From an uncultured Paracoccaceae bacterium (GTDB lineage: Bacteria > Pseudomonadota > Alphaproteobacteria > Rhodobacterales > Rhodobacteraceae), in NCBI GenBank assembly GCA_947503775.1, contig CANNFE010000001.1:186001-250000 (forward strand): a stretch of 64,000 nucleotides of DNA, in the 5' to 3' direction. Shown here in pieces: positions 1 to 8,505 of this stretch. Positions within the stretch are counted from its first letter, which is position 1, and each line of letters begins with the position of its first letter. Below the pieces are notes generated by a model. That model was given only the letters and a program-made list of their open reading frames with translations. It ran no database searches and was not told where the DNA came from. Both the position numbers and the translations under genes were made by a program.

Positions 1-1
1 C

Positions 2-964
2 GAGGTGAATAAGTTCTCGCGGGGCATCGTGTCAGACCGCAACCGGCTCTATTGGGATGAGTTCAAGCAGATGCCGTCCGCCTTTCCTCCGACCGAGGAA
101 CAGACACGGATTGCTGATTTCCTTGATGCTCATGGCCGTTTGACGGCTCGTCTGATCCGCAACAAGCGGCGGCTCATCGGGCTGTTGAATGAGCAGAAGC
201 AGGCGATCATCAACCGGGCCGTCACGCGCGGCCTGAACCCCGACGCCCCGATGAAGCCCACCGGCATCGCTTGGATGCCCGAGGTTCCGGCGCATTGGGA
301 GGTCATCCCGCTACGTCATCTTTCGACGTGTCTGGATGGTCGGCGCGTTCCGCTTGAGGCATCAGCCCGCGAAAAGATGCTGGGCGACATTCCCTATTGG
401 GGTGCCAACCAGATCATTGATCACTTGAACGACTTTCTGTTCGACGAAGACTTGATCCTTCTCGGTGAGGATGGCGCTCCATTCTTCGACCGCAACAAAC
501 CAGTTGCGTTCTTCTCACAAGGGAAGGTTTGGCCGAACAATCACATCCACGTCCTGCGGCCAAATCCCGGAAATCGACCTGAATTCATTGTGCACGCGCT
601 GAACTGCGCGGACTATACGAACTACGTTGGCGGCGCCACGCGTGACAAGCTCACCCAAAGCTACATGAAAGCCATACCCATTCCTGTCGCGCCAAAGGAC
701 GAACAGGACGTAATACTGGATCGGCTAAAGCAGGAATGTACGCCACTGGAGAGGACCGCAGAGCGCGCGGCGCGCGAGATTGGCTTCATTCAAGAATATC
801 GCGAACGCCTGATCGCCGATGTTGTCACCGGTAAACTCGATGTCCGGCACATCGAGATCGCGACCCCCGCGGATGAGCCGATGGCCGACGAGGACGACGC
901 GCTGGAGGAGGATCTGGAGGGCGACGACGCCGAGGTGATGGAGGGGGCCGATGCCGACGAGTAG
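2..964 (+). CDS. hsdS: Type I restriction-modification specificity subunit HsdS, 5'-truncated by the window edge
   Basis: The reading frame is open from the first bases, so the start lies outside the window. The visible part is the end of the first target-recognition domain, a long helical spacer (P-P-T-E-E-Q-T-R-I-A-D-F-L-D, then helices ending QKQAIINRAVTRGL), a second recognition domain opening near 'GIAWMPEVPAHWEV', and the final conserved helix 'YRERLIADVVTGKLDVR'. This two-TRD, two-spacer layout is typical of HsdS, which directs the HsdM/HsdR complex to its DNA target. The last roughly 35 residues are very acidic (runs of D and E), an unusual tail. The 3' end overlaps the next ORF by 14 nt. 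hsdM is presumably upstream, outside the window. Confidence 0.9.
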   Translation, partial: EVNKFSRGIVSDRNRLYWDEFKQMPSAFPPTEEQTRIADFLDAHGRLTARLIRNKRRLIGLLNEQKQAIINRAVTRGLNPDAPMKPTGIAWMPEVPAHWEVIPLRHLSTCLDGRRVPLEASAREKMLGDIPYWGANQIIDHLNDFLFDEDLILLGEDGAPFFDRNKPVAFFSQGKVWPNNHIHVLRPNPGNRPEFIVHALNCADYTNYVGGATRDKLTQSYMKAIPIPVAPKDEQDVILDRLKQECTPLERTAERAAREIGFIQEYRERLIADVVTGKLDVRHIEIATPADEPMADEDDALEEDLEGDDAEVMEGADADE

Positions 965-3900
965 GCCCGCAATCCCGATCGAAATAAAGCGCGATGTGCT
1001 CTTCGAGGCTCGTCATCATTGCGCTGTCTGCTGCACGTCGCTGCCGCTCGAGTACGCGCACGTGATTCCATGGAGCAAGTCGCAGGACCATTCGCTCGAA
1101 AACCTCATTGCCCTGTGCGCAAACTGTCACGAGCGGGCAGATAACGAAAAGTGGGGCGTGAGCTACCTCCAACGATACAAGAAGTCACCGTGCATCATTG
1201 CGCGCGGTGATCCGCCGCCGATGACGGCAGAGCAGAAAATGCTGGTCGATCTGATCGTGGCTCGCGATCCGGATGAGATGAACCAGAAAGAGCGGCAGCG
1301 CCTGGTATCGATGGTAGCTGCCTATGTAGGTGTTCCATTCGGCCAAATAGGAATTTCATCCGTAACCCAAGCCAACAGCTCTCGAGTTCGTTTGGAAATG
1401 CCGTCTGACGCGGCGCGTCGCTTGGTTGCTGGCTTCGAGGCCAAAGACCCAATGCTCGAGGCGTTCCTGAGCGAAGCGGGCCTAATTCGGGTCGATGCCG
1501 GCCCCTCGGTTCAAGGAGGCCGCGAAATGCGCCAGCACACCGACACAAGCGAAAAAGGCCTCGAAACCCTCATCGTTCGCTCGCTGATCGACGAGGCGGG
1601 TTACGTCGCCGGCGACTCGAAAGATTTCGACCGGGACCACGCCGTTGACCTGGCGAAGCTGTTCGACTTCCTGAACGCCACGCAGCCAGAGGCTGTCGAA
1701 GCCCTCGGCATCGGGGAAGATGGCCCCAAGCGGCTGCAGTTCCTTCACCGGCTGCAAGGCGAGATCGCCAAGCGCGGAGTCATCGACGTGCTGCGCAACG
1801 GTGTGAAGCATGGCCCCGGATCGGTCGAGCTGTTCTTCGGGACGCCGACACCCGGCAACGCCAAGGCCGAAGAGCTGTTCGCCGCCAACATCTTCAGCGT
1901 TACCCGGCAGCTGCACTATTCCAAGGATGCGACCAAGCTGTCGCTCGACTCGGCGCTGTTCATCAACGGCCTGCCCGTCGCCACCTTCGAGTTGAAGAAC
2001 AGCCTGACCAAGCAGACGGTCGAGGACGCGATCGAGCAGTACAAGCGCGACCGCGATCCTAAGGAGCTGCTGTTCCAGTTCGGCCGCTGCGTCGTCCATT
2101 TCGCCGTGGATGACCACGAAGTGCGGATGTGCAGCCACCTGAAGGGCAAGGCGTCCTGGTTCCTGCCCTTCAACAAGGGCTGGAATGACGGCGCGGGCAA
2201 CCCGCCGAACCCGCATGGCCTGAAGACCGACTACCTTTGGAAGCAGGTTCTTACGAAGCGCAACCTCACCGACATCCTGGAAAACTATGCGCAGGTGGTG
2301 GAGGAAACGGACGAGCGCGGAAAGAAGAAGCCGCCGAAGCAGATTTTCCCGCGCTTTCACCAGCTCGACGTGGTGCGCAAGCTGTTGGCTGACGCCGAGG
2401 CCTCCGGCGCCGGCCGGCGGTACCTGATCCAGCACTCAGCAGGTTCGGGCAAAAGCAACTCGATTGCCTGGCTCGGCCACCAGCTGATCGGGCTGGAGAC
2501 CGGCGGGAAGCCGACCTTCGACACCGTCATCGTTGTCACTGACAGGCGCAATCTCGACAAACAGATCCGCGACACGATCAAGCAGTTCGCGCAGGTATCG
2601 TCCATCGTCGGCGCGGTCACAGAGGGATCGCAGCAGCTTCGGACGTTCCTGCAGCAGGGCAAGAAGATCATCATCACCACGGTGCAGAAGTTCCCGTTCA
2701 TCCTGGACGAAATCGGAGACAGCCATCGCGGGCGAACCTTCGCCATCATCATCGACGAGGCGCATTCCAGCCAGGGCGGCCGGACGTCAGCCAAGATGAA
2801 CATCGCGCTTGCCGCGAATGGCGCCGAGGAGGAAGACGAAACCGTCGAAGACACCATCAACCGGCTGATGGAAGCCCGGAAGGTTCTGCCGAACGCGAGC
2901 TATTTCGCCTTCACCGCCACGCCCAAGAACAAGACGCTGGAGATTTTCGGCACCGCGGTCCCCGAGGGTGGGAAAGTCAGGCACGTCCCCTTCCACAATT
3001 ACTCGATGAAGCAGGCGATCGAGGAGGGTTTTATCCTCGACGTGCTGAAGCACTACACGCCAGTCGAGAGCTACTACCGGCTCATGAAGACGGTGGAGGA
3101 CGATCCGCAGTTTGACGCCAAGCGGGCGCAAAAGAAGCTCCGGCGCTACGTCGAATCCCATGACCATGCCATCCGCAAGAAGGCGGAGATCATGGTCGAC
3201 CATTTCCACGACCAGGTGATGGCCCATCGCAAAATTGGCGGGGCCGCGCGCTCCATGGTGGTGACCAGCGGAATTCACCGCGCAATCCAGTATTTTCACG
3301 CCTTCGCGGGGTATCTGAAGGAACGAAAGAGCCCCTATCAAGCCATCGTCGCCTTTTCGGGCGAGCACGAATATGGCGGTCTGAAGGTCACCGAAGCGTC
3401 GCTCAATGGCTTTCCCAGCAATAAGATCGAGGAGACGATCCAAAAAGACCCGTACCGGTTCCTCATTGTCGCCGACAAGTTCCAGACTGGTTACGATGAG
3501 CCGCTGCTGCACACGATGTACGTGGACAAGACGCTTTCCGGCATCAAAGCCGTACAGACTTTGTCGCGCCTGAACCGGGCACATCCTCAGAAGCACGACA
3601 CCTTCGTGCTGGATTTCATGAACGATGTGGATGGCATCAAGGCGTCGTTCGAGGACTATTACCGCACGACGATCCTGAGCGAAGAGACCGATCCGAACAA
3701 GCTGCATGACCTGAAAGCGCGGCTCGACGGCTATCAGGTCTATTCCTGGGAGCAGGTAGAAGACCTCGTGGCGCTTTATCTCGGTGGCGCCGACCGGGAC
3801 AAGCTCGACCCCATCCTCGACGCGTGCGTCGCGGTCTACAAAGCCGACCTCGATGAGGATGGGCAGGTCGACTTCAAGGGCAAGGCAAAGGCTTTCACGC

Positions 3901-4505
3901 GCACCTACGGATTCCTCGCGGCCATCCTGCCCTACACGAATGCGGAGTGGGAGAAGCTTTCCATCTTTCTCAACTTCCTCGCGCCGAAATTGCCAGCGCC
4001 TGAGGAGCAGGATCTCTCTAAGGGCATCCTCGAAGCCATCGACATGGATAGCTATCGGGTCGAAGCACAGGCGACAATGACTATCGCGCTTCCTGATGCC
4101 GACGCGGAAATCGGACCCGTGCCGTTGGGCGGAGGTGGTCGCAAACCTGAGCCGGAACTAAACCTGCTCAGCAACATCCTCAAGACGTTCAACGAGATGT
4201 TCGGCAACATCGACTGGAAGGACGCCGACAAAATCGGGAAGGTAATCGCTGAGGAGTTGCCCACAAAGGTCGCGGCTGACAAAGCCTATCAGAATGCGAT
4301 GCAGAATTCGGACAAGCAGAACGCCCGTATCGAGCACGACAAGGCACTGGAACGCGCTGTCATCGAACTCCTTTCAGACCATACCGAGCTCTTCAAACAG
4401 TTCAGTGACAATCCCTCGTTCAAAAAATGGCTTTCGGAGACAATCTTCGCGGCAACCTATGCGGACAAGGTGCCGCCGCCCAGTTCGCCTTCTGGTCGCG
4501 GCTGA
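951..4505 (+). CDS. hsdR: HNH endonuclease module fused in frame to type I restriction subunit HsdR
   Basis: One 1184-residue ORF. Residues 20-62 form a zinc HNH nuclease motif (C24-x2-C27, H37, N51, C56-x2-C59-H60). Residues about 95-180 form a small domain with the pattern SSRVRLEMPSDAARRL, like short adaptor domains I recall from defence proteins. From M193 the sequence is a standard HsdR: TSEKGLE start, nuclease E347-x-K349, helicase Walker A AGSGKS (about 497-502), DEAH (602-605), superfamily 2 helicase and C-terminal helical region. HsdR is the ATP-driven translocase and nuclease of the type I complex. The ATG at 951 overlaps hsdS and has GGAGGGGG upstream. A second, stronger ribosome site precedes M193 (position 1527), where ordinary HsdR would begin. 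Both a long and a short product are therefore plausible. Sure of the domains, unsure which start is used. Confidence 0.9.
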   Translation: MPTSRPAIPIEIKRDVLFEARHHCAVCCTSLPLEYAHVIPWSKSQDHSLENLIALCANCHERADNEKWGVSYLQRYKKSPCIIARGDPPPMTAEQKMLVDLIVARDPDEMNQKERQRLVSMVAAYVGVPFGQIGISSVTQANSSRVRLEMPSDAARRLVAGFEAKDPMLEAFLSEAGLIRVDAGPSVQGGREMRQHTDTSEKGLETLIVRSLIDEAGYVAGDSKDFDRDHAVDLAKLFDFLNATQPEAVEALGIGEDGPKRLQFLHRLQGEIAKRGVIDVLRNGVKHGPGSVELFFGTPTPGNAKAEELFAANIFSVTRQLHYSKDATKLSLDSALFINGLPVATFELKNSLTKQTVEDAIEQYKRDRDPKELLFQFGRCVVHFAVDDHEVRMCSHLKGKASWFLPFNKGWNDGAGNPPNPHGLKTDYLWKQVLTKRNLTDILENYAQVVEETDERGKKKPPKQIFPRFHQLDVVRKLLADAEASGAGRRYLIQHSAGSGKSNSIAWLGHQLIGLETGGKPTFDTVIVVTDRRNLDKQIRDTIKQFAQVSSIVGAVTEGSQQLRTFLQQGKKIIITTVQKFPFILDEIGDSHRGRTFAIIIDEAHSSQGGRTSAKMNIALAANGAEEEDETVEDTINRLMEARKVLPNASYFAFTATPKNKTLEIFGTAVPEGGKVRHVPFHNYSMKQAIEEGFILDVLKHYTPVESYYRLMKTVEDDPQFDAKRAQKKLRRYVESHDHAIRKKAEIMVDHFHDQVMAHRKIGGAARSMVVTSGIHRAIQYFHAFAGYLKERKSPYQAIVAFSGEHEYGGLKVTEASLNGFPSNKIEETIQKDPYRFLIVADKFQTGYDEPLLHTMYVDKTLSGIKAVQTLSRLNRAHPQKHDTFVLDFMNDVDGIKASFEDYYRTTILSEETDPNKLHDLKARLDGYQVYSWEQVEDLVALYLGGADRDKLDPILDACVAVYKADLDEDGQVDFKGKAKAFTRTYGFLAAILPYTNAEWEKLSIFLNFLAPKLPAPEEQDLSKGILEAIDMDSYRVEAQATMTIALPDADAEIGPVPLGGGGRKPEPELNLLSNILKTFNEMFGNIDWKDADKIGKVIAEELPTKVAADKAYQNAMQNSDKQNARIEHDKALERAVIELLSDHTELFKQFSDNPSFKKWLSETIFAATYADKVPPPSSPSGRG
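1512..1529 (+). promoter_or_regulatory. Internal Shine-Dalgarno and ATG for canonical HsdR inside the fusion ORF
   Basis: AAGGAGG lies 7 nt before an in-frame ATG at 1527. The encoded N-terminus (MRQHTDTSEKGLE) matches where HsdR proteins normally start. This suggests that a 992-residue HsdR is translated independently of, or together with, the 1184-residue HNH fusion. Confidence 0.65.
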
Positions 4506-4870
4506 ACCAGAGGCGCTGTCATTGACTGTGTTCAACCCACCCTCCCAACAATCAGAGGGGATTGAACCCGAAGAAGCGGTAGGAAGTCACTTGAGCTTAG
4601 ACGTTACGGTTGGATCTGAGACCTATCTTGCGAACGTGACCGGCGTCGAAGTGCATAGCTGCAAAGCTGACAAAGCCCTTATAATCCATATGCTTGCAGA
4701 CAATTCACCAAATCACTGCAGGCAACAGGTTCAGAGAATATCGGCAGGGAGAGAACACTTCAGGCTTTCCTGTCGGAGAGGTTGGTGAATAGCCCCTCCC
4801 GCATAACCTTCGAAAACAACGGAAAAATCCGGCCGCAGGCGGATCGGGAGAACGCTTTCGCGGGGGCAAG
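4506..4870. other. Segment between hsdR and tRNA-Ser with no recognised gene
   Basis: A plus-strand frame stays open to 4788. Its first half is only a shadow of hsdR; the part after 4505 would encode about 90 residues (LSLDVTVGSETYLANVTGV and onward) that I do not recognise. There is no clear ribosome site and no integrase. The composition is more AT-rich than the neighbouring chromosome. The segment may be a gene remnant at an island edge. Confidence 0.4.
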
Positions 4871-4960
4871 TGGCGGAGCGGAAGGGATTCGAACCCTCGA
4901 GACGGTTTCCCGCCTACACACTTTCCAGGCGTGCGCCTTCGACCACTCGGCCACCGCTCC
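4871..4960 (-). tRNA. tRNA-Ser (GGA)
   Basis: Read on the minus strand, this 90-nt gene has a 7-bp acceptor stem (GGAGCGG with CCGCTCC), discriminator G and encoded CCA, the long variable arm of a class II tRNA, the T-loop GTTCGAATC and the anticodon loop CTGGAAA with anticodon GGA. Its 3' end faces the restriction locus, the usual geometry for islands integrated at tRNA genes. Confidence 0.95.
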
Positions 4961-5097
4961 GCCGGCGGGTTTAGCAGCGTTTCTGTCTTGGACACAAGCG
5001 GGACCTGGCGTCGTGTTTCCATCTTTGATCACGGAGCTGCTTCGCCTCATCAGGACCTCGATCCCTTCCAGGCTGGAACTCCTCAGATCGCTCGCAC

Positions 5098-7422
5098 CTA
5101 GCCGCCGGATGGCGCAAGTGTCTCTGGATTACGGATCCACAGATCACGCTGCGCAAAGGGAATCTCGATCTCCTCCTCGGCGAAGCGACGGGCAATCTCG
5201 TGGCAAAGATCGGACTGCACGCTGAGCACCCAGTTGACGTCACGAAGGATGGCTCGGATCTCGAAATCGAGGGAGTCGGCTCCAAACCCGCGCATCAGAA
5301 TGGCCGGGGGGGGATTGAGGATCACCATCGAGTGGGCTTCGGCGATCTCGCGAAGGACCGTTTCGACTTTCTTGGTATCGCTCCCATAGGCAACTCCGAC
5401 GGGCACGATGACCCGTCCGACGTTGTTTCCATGAGTAAAATTGGTGACGGTGCCGGAGACCAGATCGGCATTTGGGACAATGACATCGGTTCGGTCGAAC
5501 GTTTCGATCCGGGTCGAGCGCACCGAAATCCGGCGCACATAGCCCATCTGATCACCGACCTGGATCCAGTCGCCTTCGCTGATCGGACGTTCGATCAGAA
5601 GAATGATGCCCGAAACGAAATTAGAGACTACCGTCTGAAGCCCGAAACCGATCCCCACTGACAGCGCCCCGGCCACGATGGCGATGTTGGAAAGATCGAT
5701 CCCCGCGCTCGTGATCGCGATGAGCGCTGCGAGAAAAAGGCCGACATATCCGGTTCCCGCGACGATGGCATTCGAGCCGCCGATATCAAGCCGGGTGCGC
5801 GGCAGGACGGTCGTGCGCAAGGCGCTTTGCAGCAGGCGCGTTGCGGCATAACCGATCCCGAAGACCACTGCGAACCATAGAAAATCACCCGGCCGGATCC
5901 GGGTCTCTCCCAAGGCGAAGCCTTCGCGGATCCGGGCCCAAAGCTCTGTCAGATCGGCGGTCCGTGCGCCCCAGATCAATGCAAAAAGAGGAAGCGCGGC
6001 CAGCACGATGAGAAAGCCGACAAGAACCGGGATAAGCGCCTCGCGCGCGCCGTCTTCGGCTCCTGTGATCAGGGCGTAGACGTCGTAGACCAAGCGCAGA
6101 AGGACGATGAGAAGGCCCATCAGAGCCAATGACAAAACGGTTGGCGGCAGGATTGCATCCGCAGCCGTTCCATATCCAAGACCGGCGAGGACCGGGGCGA
6201 TGACGGCGATGGCCATGGCCGCCCGCCCGACAAATCGCTTCACACTATCGCGCAGCGTGCCTTCGGGCGGGGTATCCTCGGATCCGGCATCACTGCGCGA
6301 GAGCTGAACAATGATCTGGCCGATCCGGAACAGCATGAGCCCAAGCGCCACCAGAAGCGGGAACCGCAGAACGGCGACCGTCTCGGCAGAAAAATCGGCG
6401 CGATCCGCCATGATGGCCAGCGTGACGATGCCCGCCAGAAGCAGCGACATGATCAGAAGATAGCTGCGCATTTCGCGGGTCTGGGTTCGCGTGACCTCGA
6501 ACGGAGGACGTTCTCCAGGCTCGAGCGGGATCTTTGGAAACAGCGCGTTGCTGAACCAGCGGGCAATGATGATGAAGAATCCGATCGCGGGGATCTCATC
6601 GATCACCGCCAAGCCTCGCAGGCCAAAGAGCGATGTGGCCTCCAGCGCGCTGCTGACGGCGAAGAGACCGGCCATGGGCAAGACGATTTGCCCCAGCGAG
6701 ATCACGAACCGCCAGACGCCACGTCCACGCGAGCTGCGCGCGACAATCAGTCCGGCAAGCCGTTCCATCCAGAGGCGTCCGCGGAACAAAAGAAGAAGTG
6801 CAACAGCGAGATAGACAATCGTGAGGGGAAGCCTGTCACGAAAAAGCTGGCTGGATGCAGGAGCGTCAAGGGACGCACGCACCTCGGCGAAGATACCCGA
6901 CAGATACGCGCCAAGCTGCTCGAATGCGTTTGGCCAATGGGCTGGGTTGAGCGGCGACGGCCCCACCTGCAAAAGCGCTTCGGTCTGGCGTTCACGGATG
7001 ATGCCGTCGATTTCGCCGATCAGACCATCGGCGCGGATATAGGCCTCTTCCGCCTCGATCACCGGCCGCCGGAGAGAGACCAGTTGCTGCTGAAGGTCGG
7101 TCCTCCGCTCGGCGACATCTTCAGGTTCGGTTTCGCCTTCCGCAGGCGCAGGTCCAAGCGCGCGGATCTGGCTTCGAACCGTGTCGATACGGGCAGAGTT
7201 TATGCTTTGAGCCTCAAGAAAAAAATCACGCTGCCGGGCAAGGTCCGCGCGAAGCGTCTCAAGCGCCGTCGTCGAGGCGTCGCCCTCCTGGATGATCTCC
7301 TCGGCGTCGGCAGCCGTTGCATCCCAGCCCTCAAGCGGATTCGCCTCGGGCATGTCCTGAGACCAAGCAGCGCCTGTTGCCAGAAACAGGCTGACGCTTA
7401 AAAGCGCGAGAAGCCGTCTCAT
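5098..7422 (-). CDS. MscS-family mechanosensitive channel with DUF3772-type periplasmic domain
   Basis: 774 residues. A signal peptide (MRRLLALLSVSLFLATGAAWS) is followed by a helical, coiled-coil-prone periplasmic region (about 25-165), then roughly eleven membrane segments. The C-terminal MscS core contains the pore helix region SVGIGFGLQTVVSNFVSGI, then the beta domain (GDWIQVGDQMGYV) and the C-terminal alpha/beta cap. These large MscS relatives gate under membrane tension and release solutes during osmotic downshock. The start codon overlaps the cysK stop (ATGA), so it is the last gene of the phr-cfa-trgA-trgB-cysK run. Whether it is induced with the stress genes is inference. Confidence 0.88.
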   Translation of the reverse strand: MRRLLALLSVSLFLATGAAWSQDMPEANPLEGWDATAADAEEIIQEGDASTTALETLRADLARQRDFFLEAQSINSARIDTVRSQIRALGPAPAEGETEPEDVAERRTDLQQQLVSLRRPVIEAEEAYIRADGLIGEIDGIIRERQTEALLQVGPSPLNPAHWPNAFEQLGAYLSGIFAEVRASLDAPASSQLFRDRLPLTIVYLAVALLLLFRGRLWMERLAGLIVARSSRGRGVWRFVISLGQIVLPMAGLFAVSSALEATSLFGLRGLAVIDEIPAIGFFIIIARWFSNALFPKIPLEPGERPPFEVTRTQTREMRSYLLIMSLLLAGIVTLAIMADRADFSAETVAVLRFPLLVALGLMLFRIGQIIVQLSRSDAGSEDTPPEGTLRDSVKRFVGRAAMAIAVIAPVLAGLGYGTAADAILPPTVLSLALMGLLIVLLRLVYDVYALITGAEDGAREALIPVLVGFLIVLAALPLFALIWGARTADLTELWARIREGFALGETRIRPGDFLWFAVVFGIGYAATRLLQSALRTTVLPRTRLDIGGSNAIVAGTGYVGLFLAALIAITSAGIDLSNIAIVAGALSVGIGFGLQTVVSNFVSGIILLIERPISEGDWIQVGDQMGYVRRISVRSTRIETFDRTDVIVPNADLVSGTVTNFTHGNNVGRVIVPVGVAYGSDTKKVETVLREIAEAHSMVILNPPPAILMRGFGADSLDFEIRAILRDVNWVLSVQSDLCHEIARRFAEEEIEIPFAQRDLWIRNPETLAPSGG

Positions 7423-8453
7423 GCCTCTTCAAAGACCTCCGGCAGGGCGGCCGGTCCCTTGTCGAGCCAGTCCGGGATGGGAAGACCCTTGCTGCGCAGG
7501 AAATCGGGATTGTAGACCTTTGATTGATAGCGCGTTCCGTAATCGCAAAGGATCGTTACGATCATGTGGCCGGGGCCTATGTCGTGTGCCATGCGCATCG
7601 CGCCTGCGATATTGACGCCTGAGGAGCCCCCGAGACAGATCCCTTCGTCCCGAAGCAGATCGAAGATGACAGGCAGTGCTTCGGCGTCGGGGATGCGATA
7701 ACTCATGTCCGGCGTGAACCCTTCGAGATTGGCCGTGATCCGCCCCTGCCCGATCCCTTCGGAGATGGAGGAGCCTTCGGATTTCAGCTCTCCTTCGGTA
7801 TAAAAGCTGTGAAGCGCCGCACCGTCCGGATCCGCCAGCCCGATCTTGACCCCTTTGGGCTGAAGAACCGACGCGACCCCAGCGAGCGTGCCCCCGGATC
7901 CGACCGCACAGATGAACCCGTCGATCTTTCCGTCCGTCTGCTCCCAGATCTCGGGAGCGGTCGTTTCGACATGGGCCAGGCGGTTAGCGGTATTGTCAAA
8001 CTGATTGGCCCAGATTGCCCCGTTGGGTTCGCGCTTGGCCAGTTCAGCGGCCAAGCGGCCCGAATAGCGAACGTAGTTGTTGGGATTGCGATAGGGCGCG
8101 GCGGGAACCTGAACCAGTTCGGCCCCGGCCAGCCGGATCATGTCCTTTTTCTCCTGGCTCTGCGTTTCGGGAATGACGATGACGGTCTTGAACCCCATGG
8201 ACGCCCCGACCAGCGCAAGACCGATGCCGGTATTGCCCGCCGTGCCCTCGACAATCGTTCCGCCGGGCTTGAGATCCCCGCGCGCGACCGCATCCTTGAT
8301 GATGTAAAAAGCTGCGCGATCCTTGACCGATTGACCCGGGTTCATGAACTCAGCCTTGCCGTAGATCTCGCAGCCAGTCGCCTCGGACGGCCCGTTAAGA
8401 CGGATCAGGGGGGTATTTCCGATGGCGGCGGCAAGGTCGGGAAGCAACGTCAT
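7419..8453 (-). CDS. cysK: Cysteine synthase A (O-acetylserine sulfhydrylase)
   Basis: 344 residues of the fold-type II PLP family. The PLP lysine is K44 in NPGQSVKDRAA; the phosphate-binding and substrate loops are EGTAGNTGIGLA and GSGGTLAG. It condenses O-acetylserine with sulfide to give cysteine in the cytoplasm. It follows trgB after about 50 nt and overlaps the channel gene. In Rhodobacter sphaeroides, trgAB and cysK are known tellurite-resistance determinants, which fits this order and implies a role in thiol supply or oxyanion detoxification. The chain is slightly longer than many CysK enzymes; a CBS-like activity cannot be excluded from sequence alone. Confidence 0.93.
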   Translation of the reverse strand: MTLLPDLAAAIGNTPLIRLNGPSEATGCEIYGKAEFMNPGQSVKDRAAFYIIKDAVARGDLKPGGTIVEGTAGNTGIGLALVGASMGFKTVIVIPETQSQEKKDMIRLAGAELVQVPAAPYRNPNNYVRYSGRLAAELAKREPNGAIWANQFDNTANRLAHVETTAPEIWEQTDGKIDGFICAVGSGGTLAGVASVLQPKGVKIGLADPDGAALHSFYTEGELKSEGSSISEGIGQGRITANLEGFTPDMSYRIPDAEALPVIFDLLRDEGICLGGSSGVNIAGAMRMAHDIGPGHMIVTILCDYGTRYQSKVYNPDFLRSKGLPIPDWLDKGPAALPEVFEEA

Positions 8454-8505
8454 ATCGGGGCCTTTCGCGATGTGCTTTCTGGTGTAGGCGGCAGCTTTGC
8501 GTTCT

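Noticed and set aside
4294-4788. 164-residue plus-strand ORF overlapping the end of hsdR
   Set aside because: The first two thirds are an out-of-frame shadow of hsdR, with no ribosome site; only the stretch after 4505 could matter and it has no recognisable family.
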